Of a DNA stretch of 49,063 nt, positions 46,641 through 49,063 are shown in pieces. Made by a program: the position numbers and the translations under genes. Source of the DNA: Rodentolepis nana. Taxonomy: Eukaryota; Platyhelminthes; Cestoda; Cyclophyllidea; Hymenolepididae. The notes under the pieces are model-generated. The model worked only from the letters and a program-made list of their open reading frames with translations, made no database searches and was not told the origin of the DNA. The DNA lies in assembly GCA_900617975.1 (NCBI GenBank), contig UZAE01012274.1:1-49063 (forward strand), given 5' to 3'. Every line of letters starts with the position of its first letter. Positions within the stretch are counted from its first letter, which is position 1.

Positions 46641-49063
46641 ACATACCTCGAGTAAGTGCCACAACTTGGTCATTCCTAATAAACGCCTGCAAATGGAATG
46701 CTACCAGATTAGGCCTTGACTAGATCTTACCAAGCTCTATGGAAAATTCCCCTAGTGTGAAATTGCTCTCAAAATTACCTTACCCACATCAACAGCATCG
46801 AGGAAGCTGAATGAGTGTTACTGTCAAAGACCTTAGCCATTTATTACTTTTCGGGTGCGCTGACCCCACAATTACTATTGCCTATTGATTGGCTCTTGGT
46901 TCTCTTCACTCGTGACCTCATTAGCTCAATAACGCGATCAGCAGCACGGTCACGCGCTCCTTAATGTTATTGAGGAATAAAATTCTGTATCCACGACAGG
47001 ACATGAGTAGACCTCACCGAAAGCTAGCACAACCGAGTGGGTAACTGCGCCAATTTGCACGCAGCATACTCGACAGAGAACTGCACTCAATAAGGTGCAA
47101 GCACAGTCCGCGCTTCACGCGGCAGAGCACGCAGCGAACGCCAACAACAGTCTATTTACTAATACTAGGTCCCACGGGACCAGACAAAGAATCTGACAGC
47201 AAGTGCTGTCTCGGTACTCACCATACAAGTTCTATAGTAAGACCGATATTCGGTAGCCCCGGACCCACCACCCACTTCTACCCACCCAACCTCCCACTTG
47301 CCACCAATGTCCCTGTACTCCCAATAGACATTGCTTTCATTTCCACATCCTCCCGTCCACCTAACCGAGCATAAAATCAACTTCCTTGTGCATAATTCAC
47401 TCTATATTTACTCTTTTTTACCATCACAACTACCCTTTGCCCAACTACCTCTTTACTATTTCAGTAGTATCATCATCCTTCATATACCCGAAGTGCATCT
47501 ATTCGCCTTCAATGCCGCTCCATTCACTACTTCCATTCTGGTGCTTCCCAGTTGCACTCTCTCCTTGGCCTCTGCATATTGGAACGATCATGTGTCTCAC
47601 AACAAGCCTGTGACCAACCCTGCCTACTCCATCCTTCAGTGCTCCCACAACACCTTCGACTTCCCACGTTCTCCACAAACTTCCAATCCATGCTTAGCCT
47701 CTCTCTACATTAGCACGAAATGTAGAAAACATCATCGCAGTCAATGTCAAGTTCATGCCAACTGCTTCATACTTAACTTCTAGCGAAGTTTGCAGACACC
47801 TCGTTGGTTGGTAGTGAGCAGACCCATGTCTTCACTGCTTATCCAATTTTCGCCCAATTGTGTACTCTAAGTGGCTTCGAAGCCCTACCTACGCTATTTC
47901 ATCCGGAAAATTTACCGGATTTGATGCAAGCGTAACCAAGGTTTGAGCAACAACAGCAACAGTAACGGCACAGTACATCCTCTACCTTCCCAACCATAAA
48001 GTTCAGAGGAAGTCAACTTGCACTGAAAAATTACGTTCGATTATGAGTAGGCAACTCTGTCTGCAACTTACTACCTCATTTCATTCACCTTGTGCAGACG
48101 TTTTGGCTCTTCTTTCTCAATTCTCACCTATTAACAACAGTTAGCAACATGTACCAGGTTTTTCACTTGCATCTCATCGAGGTGTTATTGACTTGGCCTC
48201 TACTTTCCGCTATTATTCACGATAGTTGAAGTGGGAGGCTATTTATCGTCAATGCGCTTGAAGGGATAGGTCATTTTGGGGAGATTGTAGACAAACACAG
48301 AAGATGAAGTGGAACAGGTAGCGAGGGAGAGAGTGGATCTCAGCAATGATGTAGGGTGGTGCAGAGCTGGAGAGGTTGGAGAAATTGGCTACATACGCAA
48401 TCTAGTTGGAGCCGCTTTAGCTCACTAATGCACACAACTCAGGAGTGGATCCTTCACAGGAAAGTGCATTGGTTTGTGCTCAAATTGGAGCATCTAATCA
48501 GTCAAAACTAACATATCGGAACCCAATTGAGAGTAGCACTATCAAGGTCATAACATAGTCCTTTCACTCTCTCCCCCTCTCTTCCCCTCTCTCCCTCCTT
48601 CGTCTGATTAGTTTCAACACACCTTTTTTTGCCTTTCGGCTTTAGAGAGATTTTACTCCGCATTTACTTCGTTGCAGCGGCATCGCAACTTCTTCCTTGC
48701 CTCCGACTGACCTTGCACTGTTTCTTTATTGCTAGTGCTCAGCCACACAGGCGACAAGTGCTTTCCTCATTATCTATTTTGTTCTACTTCAACTCTGTTA
48801 ATTCTCACTCACATGGAGGAAGGAACTTTCCAACACTCTCTTTGTCGAGTGCGTGTTTGAGAGAGTCATAATTGACCAACACTGATGGGAGACTCTAATT
48901 CAGTCTACTTTCAGACTTCATCATTGTAATCTATTGCTTCTCTCACCGAATGTGTGCCTATGAGAATCAAAATCATGATCCTTGGCTTTACATACGCTCA
49001 CGCTCTGCGATGCATTGTCATAGATGAAATGTGTAGGTAGGGTTAGGAAATTTTCCTAAAATC
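46641..49063. other. Compositionally unusual intergenic region
   Basis: It has a higher GC content than the rest of the intergenic DNA. It contains a block bounded by TGTT and AACA (46965-47149), a GGTCCCACGGGACC hairpin (47168-47181), a C-rich G-quadruplex complement (47257-47295), a 20-bp near-palindrome (47901-47920) and a C/T tract at 48561-48600. The 150-codon ORF at 47331-47783 is rich in Ser/Pro/His/Leu and tracks the C/T skew, so I do not call it a gene. This could be the flank or 5' region of a gene beyond the window. Confidence 0.5.

Noticed and set aside
47331..47783. 150-codon ORF, the longest in the right end
   Set aside because: Composition follows the C/T skew of the region, a second overlapping frame is also open, and there is no recognisable domain or promoter.

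Overview
The window is eukaryotic nuclear DNA. It is AT-rich, with spliced genes, many 65-80 bp introns, two introns of only 35 and 37 bp, long gene-poor stretches and a dispersed short retroelement-like repeat. An extracellular-matrix laminin alpha gene shows it is a metazoan. The gene architecture, composition and mini-introns fit a parasitic flatworm, most likely a tapeworm. The phylum is an inference; no species is claimed.

Layout: 1-312 holds a truncated repeat copy and 313-6398 no gene I can support. 6399-28315 (+) is a complete laminin alpha chain gene: my model has 52 exons and 10,782 coding bases in one continuous frame (about 3,593 residues; signal peptide, LN, LE, L4, LE, L4, LE, coiled coil, LG1-5). 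28861-29166 is a second repeat copy. 30821-31883 (-) is RACK1 in three exons (319 residues). 33658-33951 is a third repeat copy. 34632-37887 (+) is a LAMTOR3-like Ragulator subunit in six exons (152 residues) with a 2.6 kb last intron. 39376-43708 (+) is a secreted EndoU-type endoribonuclease in six exons (297 residues) with its catalytic His/His/Lys set intact; a fourth repeat copy lies inside its last intron and a fifth just downstream. 45309-45698 (+) is a short single-exon orphan gene behind a well-placed TATA box and initiator. 45945-49063 has no convincing gene but has unusual composition: tandem repeats, a G-quadruplex candidate, palindromes and strong C/T skew.

The genes do not form an operon or a pathway. 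Laminin is a basement-membrane component, RACK1 a ribosome-associated signalling scaffold, LAMTOR3 a lysosomal mTORC1/MAPK scaffold, and the EndoU protein a probable secreted RNase.

The most notable non-gene signals are (i) a roughly 280-330 bp repeat family with 13-15 bp target-site duplications at three of five copies, indicating a SINE-like retroposon, (ii) an exon-like antisense ORF with both splice signals inside a laminin intron, and (iii) the orphan gene with its clear core promoter.
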